Assembly: GCA_900769145.1 (NCBI GenBank)
Contig: CAAGFN010000146.1
Span: 1-27,132, forward strand
Direction: 5' to 3'
Origin: Rikenellaceae bacterium
GTDB lineage: Bacteria > Bacteroidota > Bacteroidia > Bacteroidales > UBA932
Length of the DNA: 27,132 nt
The notes under the pieces are model-generated. The model worked only from the letters and a program-made list of their open reading frames with translations. It had not been told where the DNA came from and searched no databases. Below, piece after piece: positions 16,186 through 23,603 of this stretch (position 1 is its first letter; each line of letters opens with the position of its first letter). The position numbers and the translations under genes were made by a program.

Positions 16186-16554
16186 ATGCAGAGACTCAAT
16201 TACAGATACACCAAGGACAACGACGAGGAACTCGGCAGGATAGCCTCCTACCTCGCCGAGAACGAGCGTCCGACGAGGGCGCAGGAGATATACGATGACA
16301 TCGAGGAGATGAAGAACCTGATGGTGGACGGCATGTGCCACTTCACCTTCACGAAGGTCAACGGTGAGCACCGGGATGCCTACGGCACCCGGGCATCGGA
16401 CCTCATCGAGCGGTACGAGGACAAGAAGAAGGCCCCGCAGAAGCGCAAGCCTGCCTTCAACGGGACCTTCTCCTACTTCGACCTGGTGCGCCGCGACTGG
16501 CGCTGCTTCCGCATCGACACCCTCGTGGAACTGGACAGGGACTACGTGGTGTGA
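16186..16554 (+). CDS. Small SH3-barrel-type (DUF2693-like) protein
   Basis: The 122-residue protein starts two bases after the VWA stop and is surely in the same transcript. Residues about 1-40 are helical and charged. The central part (MCHFTFTKVNGEHRDAYGTRASDLI) and the end (NGTFSYFDLVRRDWRCFRIDTLVEL) form the two halves of a small beta-barrel of the type found in Bacteroidales element-borne proteins annotated as SH3-fold or DUF2693. Function is unknown; binding of nucleic acid or a protein partner is possible. Its gene ends 2 bases from the stop of the convergent AAA ATPase gene, with no room for a terminator between them. Confidence 0.65.
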   Translation: MQRLNYRYTKDNDEELGRIASYLAENERPTRAQEIYDDIEEMKNLMVDGMCHFTFTKVNGEHRDAYGTRASDLIERYEDKKKAPQKRKPAFNGTFSYFDLVRRDWRCFRIDTLVELDRDYVV

Positions 16555-16556
16555 AG

Positions 16557-17690
16557 CTATAGGGCGCTGTACTGCCGCTCTATCCACAGTTTGAACACAG
16601 GGTCCTGTATATGTACGGCTCGACCTTCCACATCAACAATGTCACGCTTGAGCAGGGCGTTCCGGATTATCCGGACGTTTCCATTGGTCCCCAGCCTATA
16701 TGTGGACAATGTCTTTTCAGCTGTCAATTGCGTGACACCATCAGCCAGTGCGCAGAGAAAATTCCTCTGCTTCTCAGTCAAGGAATCCATTATGTTGATG
16801 AACTGTAGATTGAGAGAGTCCAGCAGACTTGCGAGCGCCCCGTCAACAGTTTCCGTGGTACAATTCCTCTCACAACGCAACCAGCTAAGCTGGGCGAGTT
16901 GCTGGACATAATACGGATGGTTGTCAACAAGCTGCGCTATATAACCTGCCACTTCAGGAGTTATGTTCTTTCCGGTATCCAGAAAACGGGAGGTGATATA
17001 TGATTTCCAATCATCATTTGCGATTCTGGGAAGGAACAGGATGTCTCCAAATTTGTAGAACGGACTTTTGTACTCCCCGAAGATGTTCAGCATCATATGC
17101 TTCTTGCTCCCATAAAGGATATAGGCAACGTCCTGCTGTTCCTGCCAGTGGTTTCGAAGTATCTTCTGAAACTTCGAAGAATTGGCAAATTCCCCTATCT
17201 GCTGGAACTCGTCAATGCAGATAACCAGTTTCTTCCTCCTCTTGGAGGCTATCTTCTGGGGCAGGTCCAGTATGTCCTCGGAGATGGGGCTTTTGGCCAC
17301 ATCGAATCCGAAGGAAACTTCATATCTGGAAAGCGGATCGGAGAAGGAGACTTTGGGAATGAGTCCGGAAAGGAACTCCTTGGCATTAGCCATCAGGGAC
17401 TCAACGGAGGTCGAGACCTGCTCGGTTATGCTCTTGGCAAACAAGGCATAGAACTCCTGTTGGTCATCGCATTTGAAGGCATTCATCCTTACGACCAGGT
17501 ACTCAGAGTCCTCCGACAACATATTCACAACCTTGGATACGAGTGATGACTTTCCCCACCTTCGAGGGGATATGATGGCGGTATTGGTAAGAGAACGGAC
17601 ATTACCAAGCAGTTTTGCAGTCTCCTGCGTCCTGTCTGTGAAATCATCTTCACGGACAATCTTTCCGAATGAGAATGGGATATTCATCAT
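16557..17690 (-). CDS. AAA ATPase of the archaeal-ATPase (ATPase_2) type
   Basis: The 377-residue protein has Walker A SPRRWGKSS (41-49) and Walker B LVICIDEFQQIGEF (156-169), then the family's YILYGSKKHMM block and an LPRI motif, and a C-terminal winged-helix-like region (about 290-377) ending VHIQDPVFKLWIERQ. These stand-alone ATPases are common on Bacteroidales accessory DNA; many also carry a DNA-binding or nuclease-like tail, but none is visible here. It is inverted between two plus-strand operons, is richer in A+T than both, and has its own promoter box at 17707-17714, so it looks like a single-gene insertion. Two adjacent ATG codons (17690, 17687) can serve as start. Role unknown. Confidence 0.85.
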   Translation of the reverse strand: MMNIPFSFGKIVREDDFTDRTQETAKLLGNVRSLTNTAIISPRRWGKSSLVSKVVNMLSEDSEYLVVRMNAFKCDDQQEFYALFAKSITEQVSTSVESLMANAKEFLSGLIPKVSFSDPLSRYEVSFGFDVAKSPISEDILDLPQKIASKRRKKLVICIDEFQQIGEFANSSKFQKILRNHWQEQQDVAYILYGSKKHMMLNIFGEYKSPFYKFGDILFLPRIANDDWKSYITSRFLDTGKNITPEVAGYIAQLVDNHPYYVQQLAQLSWLRCERNCTTETVDGALASLLDSLNLQFINIMDSLTEKQRNFLCALADGVTQLTAEKTLSTYRLGTNGNVRIIRNALLKRDIVDVEGRAVHIQDPVFKLWIERQYSAL

Positions 17691-17706
17691 GAACAGTATT
17701 TATGCA

Positions 17707-17714
17707 CAAAGATA
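17707..17714 (-). promoter_or_regulatory. Bacteroidota -7 box for the AAA ATPase gene
   Basis: On the minus strand the bases read TATCTTTG, a perfect TAnnTTTG -7 element, in a very AT-rich stretch 17 bases before the ATG at 17690. No good TTG element lies at the usual distance upstream. The predicted transcript would have a leader of about ten bases. Confidence 0.6.
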
Positions 17715-17761
17715 TATAATTTTATTTAATATAAAAATATATCATAGCATTTTATACGCTA

Positions 17762-18001
17762 TATCTTTCCCTCCCTTTCCGGATGCCGGCTCTGCGAAGT
17801 TCAAGCAGGGTCGTCGCCCGGCAAGGAGCGTTTGTACTCTCCCTCGGAAACAGACAACCTGCGGTCATCGGTTTCCTTCGTCCGCCCTTGCCTTGCACTT
17901 CCTCGCCTGCACTGTCCACTGCATCGCAGGCACCCTTCAAGGGAGGGAACGACAATGCCGGCGGACATGGAAAAGTTTTATAAATCAATCAAAAGAAGCA
18001 T
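17762..18001 (+). promoter_or_regulatory. Long GC-rich leader upstream of the annealing-protein gene (leader C)
   Basis: The sequence opens with TATCTTTC at 17762-17769, close to a TAnnTTTG box, then a pyrimidine run as in leader B. Base-paired elements follow: GCCGG at 17785-17789 with CCGGC at 17818-17822, and GCCTGC at 17905-17910 with GCAGGC at 17926-17931. The order pyrimidine run, GCGAA-TTC/T-AAG, hairpin ending GCAAGG, TCGGAA, CCTGCG, CCTTGCC is shared with leader B although the overall identity is low. I see no gene in it. Confidence 0.4.
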
Positions 18002-18742
18002 ATGGAACTCAAGAATCCAAGCGACAACCTGCATATCTACAAGCAGGTCCAGAGCGTCCCCGAGGATGCTCAGAAGCCCTTCGAGTCATCCTGGGGCAAG
18101 AAACTCACGGAGATCAACGGCATGTGGAGGCTCCAGAAGCTCACGGAGCTCTTCGGCCCCTGCGGGGAAGGCTGGTACACAGAAGTCACGAGGCAGGAGA
18201 GGGTGAGCTTCCCCAACGGGGAGGTCTGCGTCTTCACCGACATCAACCTCTACCTGAAGGACACGAAGACCGGGAGGTGGAGCAAGCCTATTCGCGGAAC
18301 GGGCGGCAACCGTCTCGTTCTGAAGAACGCAGACGGCCTCTTCATCGACGACGAGGCATACAAGAAGGCCTACACGGACGCCCTCGGCATCGCCTGCAAG
18401 GCACTCGGCTTCGGTGCGGACATCTACTGGGGACGCAACGACTCCAAGTACGACAGCGGTACGGCCACGACGGCATCGCCTTCCGCAAGGAAGACGGAAC
18501 AGATGGCTACCTCCCTGTCTGCGGCGAAGGCACCGGAGGAGCAGGGCGTGGCTGCAGATAACCAGCCTGGTCTTCCTGAACTCTCTCCATCGCACCCACG
18601 GTGGGATGCCTTCATCAGCTGGGCTGCGAAGAAGCCGAAGGACAAGCCGTCATGGCAGCTCAAGAGCGCCATCCGCAAGCAGTGGACCATCACCGACGCC
18701 AACTTCTCGCAGCTCATGAAGCTCGCCGGAAGGGCATCATAA
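18002..18742 (+). CDS. Putative single-strand annealing protein (Rad52-superfamily-like)
   Basis: The 246-residue protein has a conserved core pattern seen in phage and mobile-element recombination proteins: KLTEINGMWRLQKLTELFGP at about 36-55, VCVFTDINLYLKD (75-87), KPIRGTGGNRLV (95-106), and DDEAYKKAYTDALGIACKALGFGADIYWG (119-147). Such proteins anneal complementary single strands in Red-like recombination. A linker (about 150-200, rich in Ala, Ser, Pro) leads to a small C-terminal helical domain (WDAFISWAAKKPKDKPSWQ) that may recruit a partner. A YqaJ-type exonuclease encoded 1.9 kb downstream on the same strand supports the call. The exact family should be confirmed by profile search. Confidence 0.6.
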   Translation: MELKNPSDNLHIYKQVQSVPEDAQKPFESSWGKKLTEINGMWRLQKLTELFGPCGEGWYTEVTRQERVSFPNGEVCVFTDINLYLKDTKTGRWSKPIRGTGGNRLVLKNADGLFIDDEAYKKAYTDALGIACKALGFGADIYWGRNDSKYDSGTATTASPSARKTEQMATSLSAAKAPEEQGVAADNQPGLPELSPSHPRWDAFISWAAKKPKDKPSWQLKSAIRKQWTITDANFSQLMKLAGRAS

Positions 18743-18772
18743 CCGATTATCAACCATCAAAAACATACGATT

Positions 18773-19444
18773 ATGCCAAACTGGGCTTGCAATCACATCA
18801 TCGCCTACGGCGACCAGACACAGCTTCGCGCCTTCGCGAATACTCTCAACACCATGCCGGACCACAAGGTGGCGTTCGGACGCTACTGGATGGGCAACCT
18901 CGTGGCAGCTCTTCTCGGACTGACTGAGGATGAGATAATGAACAACACCCGGGGTTTGCACTATCGAGGCACCTTCGACCCCGACTTCGGGGCGCAGGCC
19001 GGTTTCTTCGGGCCAAGTGTCGACCCGGAGAAGGAGTTCAAGGTGGATCCGGACGGACTGATGCGCTTCTCGACCATATCCGCATGGGACCACTCCGAGG
19101 ATGTAGAGAACCTGATATTGGAGAAATTTCCGGAAATCGAGCTCGCCTGGTCCTGCACCGACGAATTCGGCAACTTCCACGTCACGCACAACCCCAAGGG
19201 TTTTCCAGAACTGGATGTCATAGCCTTCAACGGGTGGCCGTACCGGCTCTGCGACATCGACGAGCTGAAGAGGGACATGAGGAGCGACTGCCCGGGGCTG
19301 GAGATCCCCGAGGATGCCGGTGCCGATTACCTCCTCTCGAAGGAGTTCTCGCAGAAGTACGAGAAGTGGAAGGAGGAATACCAGGAGACACTCAAGGACG
19401 AGGATGACTACATCCCGTGCTTCGATGTCTATGAGGAGGAGTGA
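18773..19444 (+). CDS. Api92-like ferredoxin-fold protein
   Basis: The 223-residue protein begins MPNWACNHIIAYGD, the signature start of Api92/YubB-like proteins, which have a ferredoxin-like fold and are widespread on phages and conjugative plasmids. Mid-protein motifs FSTISAWDHS and SCTDEFGNFHVTHNPKG, with a C-terminal YEKWKEEYQ segment, fit the family. Molecular function is unknown. The stop codon lies inside a GC-rich hairpin with a short T run (19433-19460), which could reduce read-through to the genes that follow. It starts 30 bases after the annealing-protein stop. Confidence 0.8.
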   Translation: MPNWACNHIIAYGDQTQLRAFANTLNTMPDHKVAFGRYWMGNLVAALLGLTEDEIMNNTRGLHYRGTFDPDFGAQAGFFGPSVDPEKEFKVDPDGLMRFSTISAWDHSEDVENLILEKFPEIELAWSCTDEFGNFHVTHNPKGFPELDVIAFNGWPYRLCDIDELKRDMRSDCPGLEIPEDAGADYLLSKEFSQKYEKWKEEYQETLKDEDDYIPCFDVYEEE

Positions 19445-19460
19445 AAGGCTCCTCCTCTTT
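19433..19460 (+). terminator. Hairpin with T run overlapping the Api92-like stop codon
   Basis: GAGGAGGAG at 19433-19441 pairs perfectly with CTCCTCCTC at 19449-19457 around a 7-nt loop that begins with the TGA stop; TTT follows. It may be a partial terminator. Confidence 0.6.
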
Positions 19461-19477
19461 ATCACAACCAAATATAG

Positions 19478-19657
19478 ATGACAATGGACAAGGACACTTT
19501 TGAAGTAGTATGCTGGCCGGAGAGCCAGACGCTGATGGACATCGATGGGTTCGATGAGAACGCCTACCTGGTCAGCGATGACAAGGGCCTGCTTGAGTTC
19601 GGAAGTCAGGCGTATTTCGTGAACAGAAAATGGCTTGAAGAGAATGTTGGACAGTAA
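19478..19657 (+). CDS. Small acidic hypothetical protein, 59 residues
   Basis: The frame ATG 19478 to TAA 19657 encodes a 59-residue acidic protein (MTMDKDTFEVVCWPE to KWLEENVGQ). It has the codon use of its neighbours, and the gaps on both sides (33 and 6 bases) fit an operon. A second ATG at 19484 is an alternative start. The sequence looks globular with two predicted beta strands (FEVVCW, QAYFV) and a C-terminal helix. No family is recognised. Confidence 0.65.
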   Translation: MTMDKDTFEVVCWPESQTLMDIDGFDENAYLVSDDKGLLEFGSQAYFVNRKWLEENVGQ

Positions 19658-19663
19658 ATATCA

Positions 19664-20020
19664 ATGAGTATGGGAAACAGGATACACGTACAGATAAAAA
19701 GGGAGATTGAATACGGGGACAGCGGATTCAACTGGCAGATCGAGGAGCTCATGAGTCTGCTGTCGGACAGCGGATGCGAAGTATGCGGGTCACTCAACGA
19801 TGATTGCGTGGGCGACTGGGAGATACCCGAGGAGCAGTTCCGCGATGCGGTCGAGGACATCGCCGGGAAGAGCGCTGAAGAGATAAGGCGCTACTTCGAC
19901 GAGGACTTCGTCGGAAGGTCGACCGACGAGGAGTTCAAGGAGGATGTCGTCTCCACGCTCAGGCGTTTCGAGCAGACAGGGGACCACAGGAGCGGTTTCT
20001 ATCACTTCAGCTGGTTCTGA
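19664..20020 (+). CDS. Hypothetical acidic protein, 118 residues
   Basis: It starts 6 bases after the previous stop. The N-terminus (MSMGNRIHVQIKREIEYG) is a beta strand followed by a helix; the centre has two cysteines (SGCEVCG, about residues 37-41), and the rest is acidic and helical (EEQFRDAVEDIAGKSAEEIRRYF). The end FYHFSW is aromatic. Similar proteins starting GNRIHV occur on Bacteroidales elements, without a known function. The second ATG (19670) could be the true start. Confidence 0.6.
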   Translation: MSMGNRIHVQIKREIEYGDSGFNWQIEELMSLLSDSGCEVCGSLNDDCVGDWEIPEEQFRDAVEDIAGKSAEEIRRYFDEDFVGRSTDEEFKEDVVSTLRRFEQTGDHRSGFYHFSWF

Positions 20021-20070
20021 CGGAAGGCTGAGGAAATTATCATTGATGCATCACTTCAAACAAGAATACG

Positions 20071-20274
20071 ATGAAGAAATACCAGGTTACATTCGTGGCG
20101 ACTTACGAGGCCACGGTAGAGATCGAGGCTCCCGACAGGGACAAGGCCATGGAGAGGGCGGAGTACCTTCTCAATGCGGAAGGAGAAGTCTATCCGGAGC
20201 ACATGACCCATAACGGGACGAAGAGCGACATGACAGACCTCATGATTGACGGATTCGAAGAAAGAGTATTCTGA
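20071..20274 (+). CDS. Small hypothetical protein (DpnD/PcfM-like pattern)
   Basis: The 67-residue protein MKKYQVTFVATYEATVEIEAPDRDKAMERAEYLL has a beta-strand, EIEA, helix arrangement as in small DpnD/PcfM-like proteins of conjugative elements; the likeness is weak. The C-terminal half is acidic and contains two Met-rich helices. It is followed directly by the next gene (1 base from stop to ATG), so the pair is coupled. Confidence 0.55.
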   Translation: MKKYQVTFVATYEATVEIEAPDRDKAMERAEYLLNAEGEVYPEHMTHNGTKSDMTDLMIDGFEERVF

Positions 20275-20275
20275 T

Positions 20276-20590
20276 ATGGGATATTACACGAACTTCTCCT
20301 TCACCCTCGTGGAAGGGTCGAAGGAACAATACGGGAAGATGCTAAAGGACATTGACGGCATCATAGGAAACGATGAGACATCCTCCTTCGAGTCAGTCAA
20401 TGCAAAGTGGTACGACTACGACAAGGATATCCAACGGCTGTCAGAGAGATACCCGGACATCGCCTTCCGTGTCTATGGCGACGGAGAGGAGTCGGATGAC
20501 CTCTGGCAGGAGTACTGGCGGGCGGGGAAGTGCTTCCGGGAGCAGGTGCAGTTCGCCACCTATGACGAGATAAAAGACAAATTGAACTGA
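20276..20590 (+). CDS. Hypothetical protein, 104 residues
   Basis: The start is set at ATG 20276, one base after the preceding stop; an in-frame ATG at 20246 would overlap the previous gene and add ten unlikely residues. The protein MGYYTNFSFTLVEG reads as a strand-turn-strand start with a central helix (KEQYGKMLKDIDGII) and a motif WYDYDKDIQRLSERYPDIAFRVYGDGEESDDLWQ that resembles small ferredoxin-fold proteins of phages. Function is unknown. The exonuclease gene begins 14 bases after its stop. Confidence 0.6.
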   Translation: MGYYTNFSFTLVEGSKEQYGKMLKDIDGIIGNDETSSFESVNAKWYDYDKDIQRLSERYPDIAFRVYGDGEESDDLWQEYWRAGKCFREQVQFATYDEIKDKLN

Positions 20591-20604
20591 AGACAAGACA
20601 GATT

Positions 20605-21654
20605 ATGGCTTACAGAATCATAAGACCGGCCACCCATGAGGAGTGGCTTGAAGAGAGAAAGAAGGGCATCGGATCGTCCGATGCCGGAACGATAATGGGG
20701 GCCAGCCCCTTCTCCACGCCGCGCAAGCTCTACGAGATCCGCAAGGGACTGAGGGCCCCCGATCCGGAGAACGATGCCATGGCCGAGGGCCATATCCTTG
20801 AACCGGCGATTGCGGAGTGGTTCGCCTGGAAGACCGGCAACATCGTCGACGTCACCTCGGAAGGGGACTGGATGGCGGTGGACACGGAGAGGGACTACCT
20901 CAGGGTCAGCCCCGACCGCCTTTGGTGGCCGAAGGGCACGCCCGCAGAGGAGCAGACGCTCGGGAACGCGAGGATACTGGAGATAAAGCGCACTGGGAAG
21001 GCTGTGTACAAGGATGACCTGCCGGACTACTGGTACTGCCAGATACAGTACCAGATGGGGATCATGGGAGTCAGGAGCTGTGCCCTGTGCTGGCTGAGCT
21101 TCGCTCCCGGGGCAAGTCACTTCGACTACGTGGAGGTGGAGTTCAACCCTCCGTTCTTCGACGAGCTCATAGGACGGATAGACCGCTTCTGGCACGACTA
21201 CCTCCACGCCGGGGTCTGTCCTCCGGACATCAACGCGGACGACGTGCTGAGGAGCTTCCCCGAGGCCCGAAAGGGGAGCGAGGCTGCCGCCACGGCGGAT
21301 GACTTCGCCGCGTGGAAGGCCCTCAAGGAGTGCCGGAGCCAGCTGAAGGAACTCGAGGAGAGAGAGGCCAACCTGACCGATGCACTGAAGATGGCGACGG
21401 GAGGGTGCGAAGCACTCACATTCACGGACAAGGACACTGGGGAGGTGAAGACGCTTGCCACCTGGAAGAACAGCTCCAGGACCGTCTTTGACGAGGACAC
21501 GTTCAAGACTGAGCATCCGGACCTCTGGGACAGGTACACGACCACCCAGACTACCGTCACCCTCGACGCCAAGAGCCTCCAGAAGGACGCCCCCGAGGTC
21601 TACGGCAAGTACGCCAGCAAGGCCGCCGGAGCAAGAAAATTCTTGCTAAAGTAA
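20605..21654 (+). CDS. YqaJ-type viral recombinase exonuclease
   Basis: The 349-residue protein matches the YqaJ family of lambda-exonuclease-like PD-(D/E)XK enzymes that make 3' single-stranded tails for strand annealing. Seen motifs are WLEERKKGIGSSDAGTIMG (14-32), GHILEPAIAEWF with the family Glu66, SPDR with catalytic Asp104, EIKR with Glu126 and Lys128, and QIQYQMG (146-152). The C-terminal third (about 235-349) has a coiled-coil stretch (LKECRSQLKELEEREANLTDAL) and a strand-rich end (TATWKNSSRTVFDEDTF-like), usual for members from phages and elements. Together with the putative annealing protein it forms a Red-like recombination pair. The start follows GAAGACAAGACAG, a modest ribosome-binding site. 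Confidence 0.9.
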   Translation: MAYRIIRPATHEEWLEERKKGIGSSDAGTIMGASPFSTPRKLYEIRKGLRAPDPENDAMAEGHILEPAIAEWFAWKTGNIVDVTSEGDWMAVDTERDYLRVSPDRLWWPKGTPAEEQTLGNARILEIKRTGKAVYKDDLPDYWYCQIQYQMGIMGVRSCALCWLSFAPGASHFDYVEVEFNPPFFDELIGRIDRFWHDYLHAGVCPPDINADDVLRSFPEARKGSEAAATADDFAAWKALKECRSQLKELEEREANLTDALKMATGGCEALTFTDKDTGEVKTLATWKNSSRTVFDEDTFKTEHPDLWDRYTTTQTTVTLDAKSLQKDAPEVYGKYASKAAGARKFLLK

Positions 21655-21684
21655 GCTAGTAATACTAATTATGTAATCAAATAA

Positions 21685-21714
21685 TTGCGTATTGTAAATT
21701 TATAATTATCTTTG
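21685..21714 (+). promoter_or_regulatory. Bacteroidota promoter (TTG-N19-TAnnTTTG)
   Basis: TTG at 21685-21687 and TATCTTTG at 21707-21714 are separated by 19 bases, the consensus arrangement for the Bacteroidota primary sigma factor. It sits between the exonuclease gene and the gene at 21740, giving the latter its own transcript with a leader of about 20 bases. Confidence 0.85.
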
Positions 21715-21739
21715 CGCAGCAAGAGAAACACAAATAACT

Positions 21740-22093
21740 ATGGCACAGAACCAGTCACTGGTCGGCAGCATCGACCTTTCTGCGCTCAATGGAGTGCAGA
21801 TAAACACGACGGTGAACGGCAAGCGTTCCATCGTCATTCCCGTGGACACGAACCCCGCGATCTTCATCGGGGCCAAGGACAAGGGAGGACATATCTACAT
21901 GGACATCGATGTCCGCGAGAGTCCCGAGGGGAAGTACGGCAACACACATTTCATCAAGCTCGGGCTGAGCAAGAAGAAACGTGACGAGATGGGTCTCTCT
22001 GACGAGCAGGCGAGGCAATATACCCCGATCATCGGCAACCTCCGTCCGAGGGGACAGCGCCAGGACGCATCACCTGAGGACCTTCCGGAATAG
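21740..22093 (+). CDS. Hypothetical protein, possible ssDNA-binding-type accessory protein
   Basis: The 117-residue protein MAQNQSLVGSIDLSALNGVQINTT is mainly beta-stranded (GKRSIVIPVDTNPAIFIGAKDKGGHIYMDIDVRESP), ending with a flexible acidic/charged tail (RPRGQRQDASPEDLPE). The shape, size and place next to recombination genes recall element-borne proteins of unknown function that may bind single-stranded DNA, but no decisive motif is present. It has its own promoter (21685-21714) and a strong terminator (22227-22261), which suggests a well-expressed single gene. Confidence 0.6.
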   Translation: MAQNQSLVGSIDLSALNGVQINTTVNGKRSIVIPVDTNPAIFIGAKDKGGHIYMDIDVRESPEGKYGNTHFIKLGLSKKKRDEMGLSDEQARQYTPIIGNLRPRGQRQDASPEDLPE

Positions 22094-22226
22094 AAACAAT
22101 CATAAGTATTTAACATCAATCATATGCAACAAAAGGCTATGCCCACGTCTCGTATTTGAAAGATAAGTGCAACTGACTTTACTCTTCATCATACACAGAT
22201 AATGCTCTATGGGCAATATGGCCGGC

Positions 22227-22261
22227 AATCCGTGACGATGTGAATCGCCACGGATTTTTTT
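22227..22261 (+). terminator. Strong intrinsic terminator of the recombination cluster
   Basis: AATCCGTG (22227-22234) pairs with CACGGATT (22249-22256); inside it CGAT pairs with ATCG around a GTGA loop. A run of T continues to 22261. This is the best terminator in the window and closes the transcript of the gene at 21740, and probably the cluster. Confidence 0.9.
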
Positions 22262-22579
22262 GTAGGGACTGTCAACAAAGAGGAGATATCTGACTAATTT
22301 TATCTTCGATTCCGGCCTGCGACAATACTATGAAAGGGCGCAGGGAAGTTTCTGTTTGATATAGACCTGATGATATGAACGCATATAGCCATGACACTGG
22401 ACAGAAGATGACCGCCACCTATACCGACCTGTCACTCTTCGGGAATGAGGATCCCGGCGGTGATTCAGAAGCCCCCTTCCCGCCGCATTTTCCGGAAGTC
22501 TTGCCTTCGCTGCTGTTCCCTTCGGCATTCTGCCGTGCGGTGAACAGGTTTGGAAGGCAGTCCCTGTCCCCACTCGAAC

Positions 22580-22610
22580 GCTTTCGCGTTATCGCTCCTA
22601 ACGCGGAAGC
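22580..22610 (+). other. 11-bp RNA stem in the leader upstream of 22945
   Basis: GCTTTCGCGTT (22580-22590) pairs with AACGCGGAAGC (22600-22610) at all positions if one G-U is allowed, with a 9-nt loop. An alternative short hairpin (AACGC/GCGTT, 22577-22590) competes with it, so the segment could switch between two folds. Confidence 0.5.
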
Positions 22611-22944
22611 TGACGAGGCTCGTGAACAAGGGAACACGCCGTCCGGAAAATGCTTCCCGGTCTTTCTCCACATCTGCTTTCAGGCGCGCTGCGGACAGCT
22701 AGTGCTGGTGTTTCGTGTCCCGGCAACACGTTGCCCGGACTCCCGCAGGAGCCTGGCCGCATCTGTGAGCAAGCCCCTCGCCGCACGCATCGGCGTGGAT
22801 ACACCATACCTCCCATCCACGGGAGATGACCAACCTGACTGTTCACCGAGAGCATCCCTTCCGAGACGGCTTCCGCCACCAGGGGCGAAACAACGGACGG
22901 GAACGGTTCCCGGCTGAATTATTAATCAATAAACCAATTGTATT

Positions 22945-23352
22945 ATGACACGAGAAGTAATCTATCACCTTCTTGAAGAAGCCGCAGAAAGTGGAAGACA
23001 CTACCAGGAAAGCCTAATGGCGGCACGAAGGACTGCATCTGCACAGGGCGGATGCGCGGAATTCAAGATCCTCGGGGATGCCCTGATGGAAGCGGACAAC
23101 GCCATCACAGCGCTCGAGGAGATGCTGGGAAGGCGGACATCGCCTGCCGACTGCCTCGGGGAGGCAGAAGAGTTCATCGGGGCCATGCACGAGCTGCGGG
23201 GCCAAACCGACGGAGCCGTTGACGGCTATCCTCAGGCACGGGCAATCGAGGAGGCCATAGGGGAGGCGGAATGGTCCCTCGAGCTCGTCAGGTGCGCTTC
23301 GCACGGCAGGACCAGGAGGGAACGCAAGCCGAAGACGAGGGGAGAGGACTGA
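22945..23352 (+). CDS. Hypothetical helical protein, 135 residues
   Basis: The protein MTREVIYHLLEEAAESGRHYQESLMAARR is almost wholly helical, with three predicted amphipathic helices (residues about 3-30, 40-62, 70-115) and a basic tail (HGRTRRERKPKTRGED). It is acidic apart from that tail. No family is recognised. It is preceded by the long leader at 22262-22944 and followed by a hairpin at 23372-23397 that probably ends its transcript. Confidence 0.6.
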   Translation: MTREVIYHLLEEAAESGRHYQESLMAARRTASAQGGCAEFKILGDALMEADNAITALEEMLGRRTSPADCLGEAEEFIGAMHELRGQTDGAVDGYPQARAIEEAIGEAEWSLELVRCASHGRTRRERKPKTRGED

Positions 23353-23371
23353 CACGTTCACTTCCCGACCC

Positions 23372-23400
23372 GGGCGGCGGCATCCCTGCTGCCGCCCTTT
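23372..23400 (+). terminator. GC-rich hairpin with T run
   Basis: GGGCGGCGGC (23372-23381) pairs with GCTGCCGCCC (23388-23397) around a 6-nt loop, one pair being G-U; TTT follows. It sits 20 bases after the stop at 23352 and looks like an intrinsic terminator. Confidence 0.75.
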
Positions 23401-23603
23401 CCTGTTCCACGCCAGCCATCCCGTCTGCACTTCGCGAAGATGGGGCCGCCCAGCCCCTGCGTTCGCATCCCCTCGACAAGCCGACACGGACAATGGCCGC
23501 ATCGTTTGCCTTCAGTCCGTTCACTCCGGGGCCTCTTCCGTCCCCTTTGTATGCGCCGTTCCGACGGGATGACCGGCGGACAGGAATCCTTAAACATCAA
23601 TAT
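23401..23603 (+). promoter_or_regulatory. GC-rich leader of the Panacea-like gene (leader E)
   Basis: These 200 bases between the terminator and the ATG at 23604 are pyrimidine-rich and hold a small hairpin (GGGGC 23442-23446 with GCCCC 23453-23457). They share the order CCTGCG, CATC, CCTCG with leaders A and B, and the string CCGGCGGACA near the 3' end with leader C. No gene is seen; promoter unplaced. Confidence 0.35.

Larger units (their letters stand above)
22094..22944. other. Long gene-poor region with terminator and GC-rich leader
   Basis: These 851 bases hold an AT-rich spacer (22094-22226), an intrinsic terminator (22227-22261) and then a GC-rich stretch of about 600 bases before the gene at 22945. 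An open frame spans 22375-22917, but after about residue 35 its translation is rich in Pro, Arg, Ser and Cys with no fold-like pattern, and it has no clear ribosome-binding site, so I treat it as non-coding. A strong RNA stem lies at 22580-22610. The first part (TATYTDLSLFGNEDPGG) could be a remnant of a gene start. Confidence 0.5.

Noticed and set aside
17473..18561. Plus-strand open frame of 362 residues across the ATPase start, leader C and the annealing-protein gene
   Set aside because: It overlaps two well-supported genes in other frames and has low-complexity Arg/Gly-rich content.
22375..22917. Open frame of 180 residues
   Set aside because: No ribosome-binding site and Pro/Arg/Cys-rich composition without predicted folds; kept as a leader or decayed DNA.
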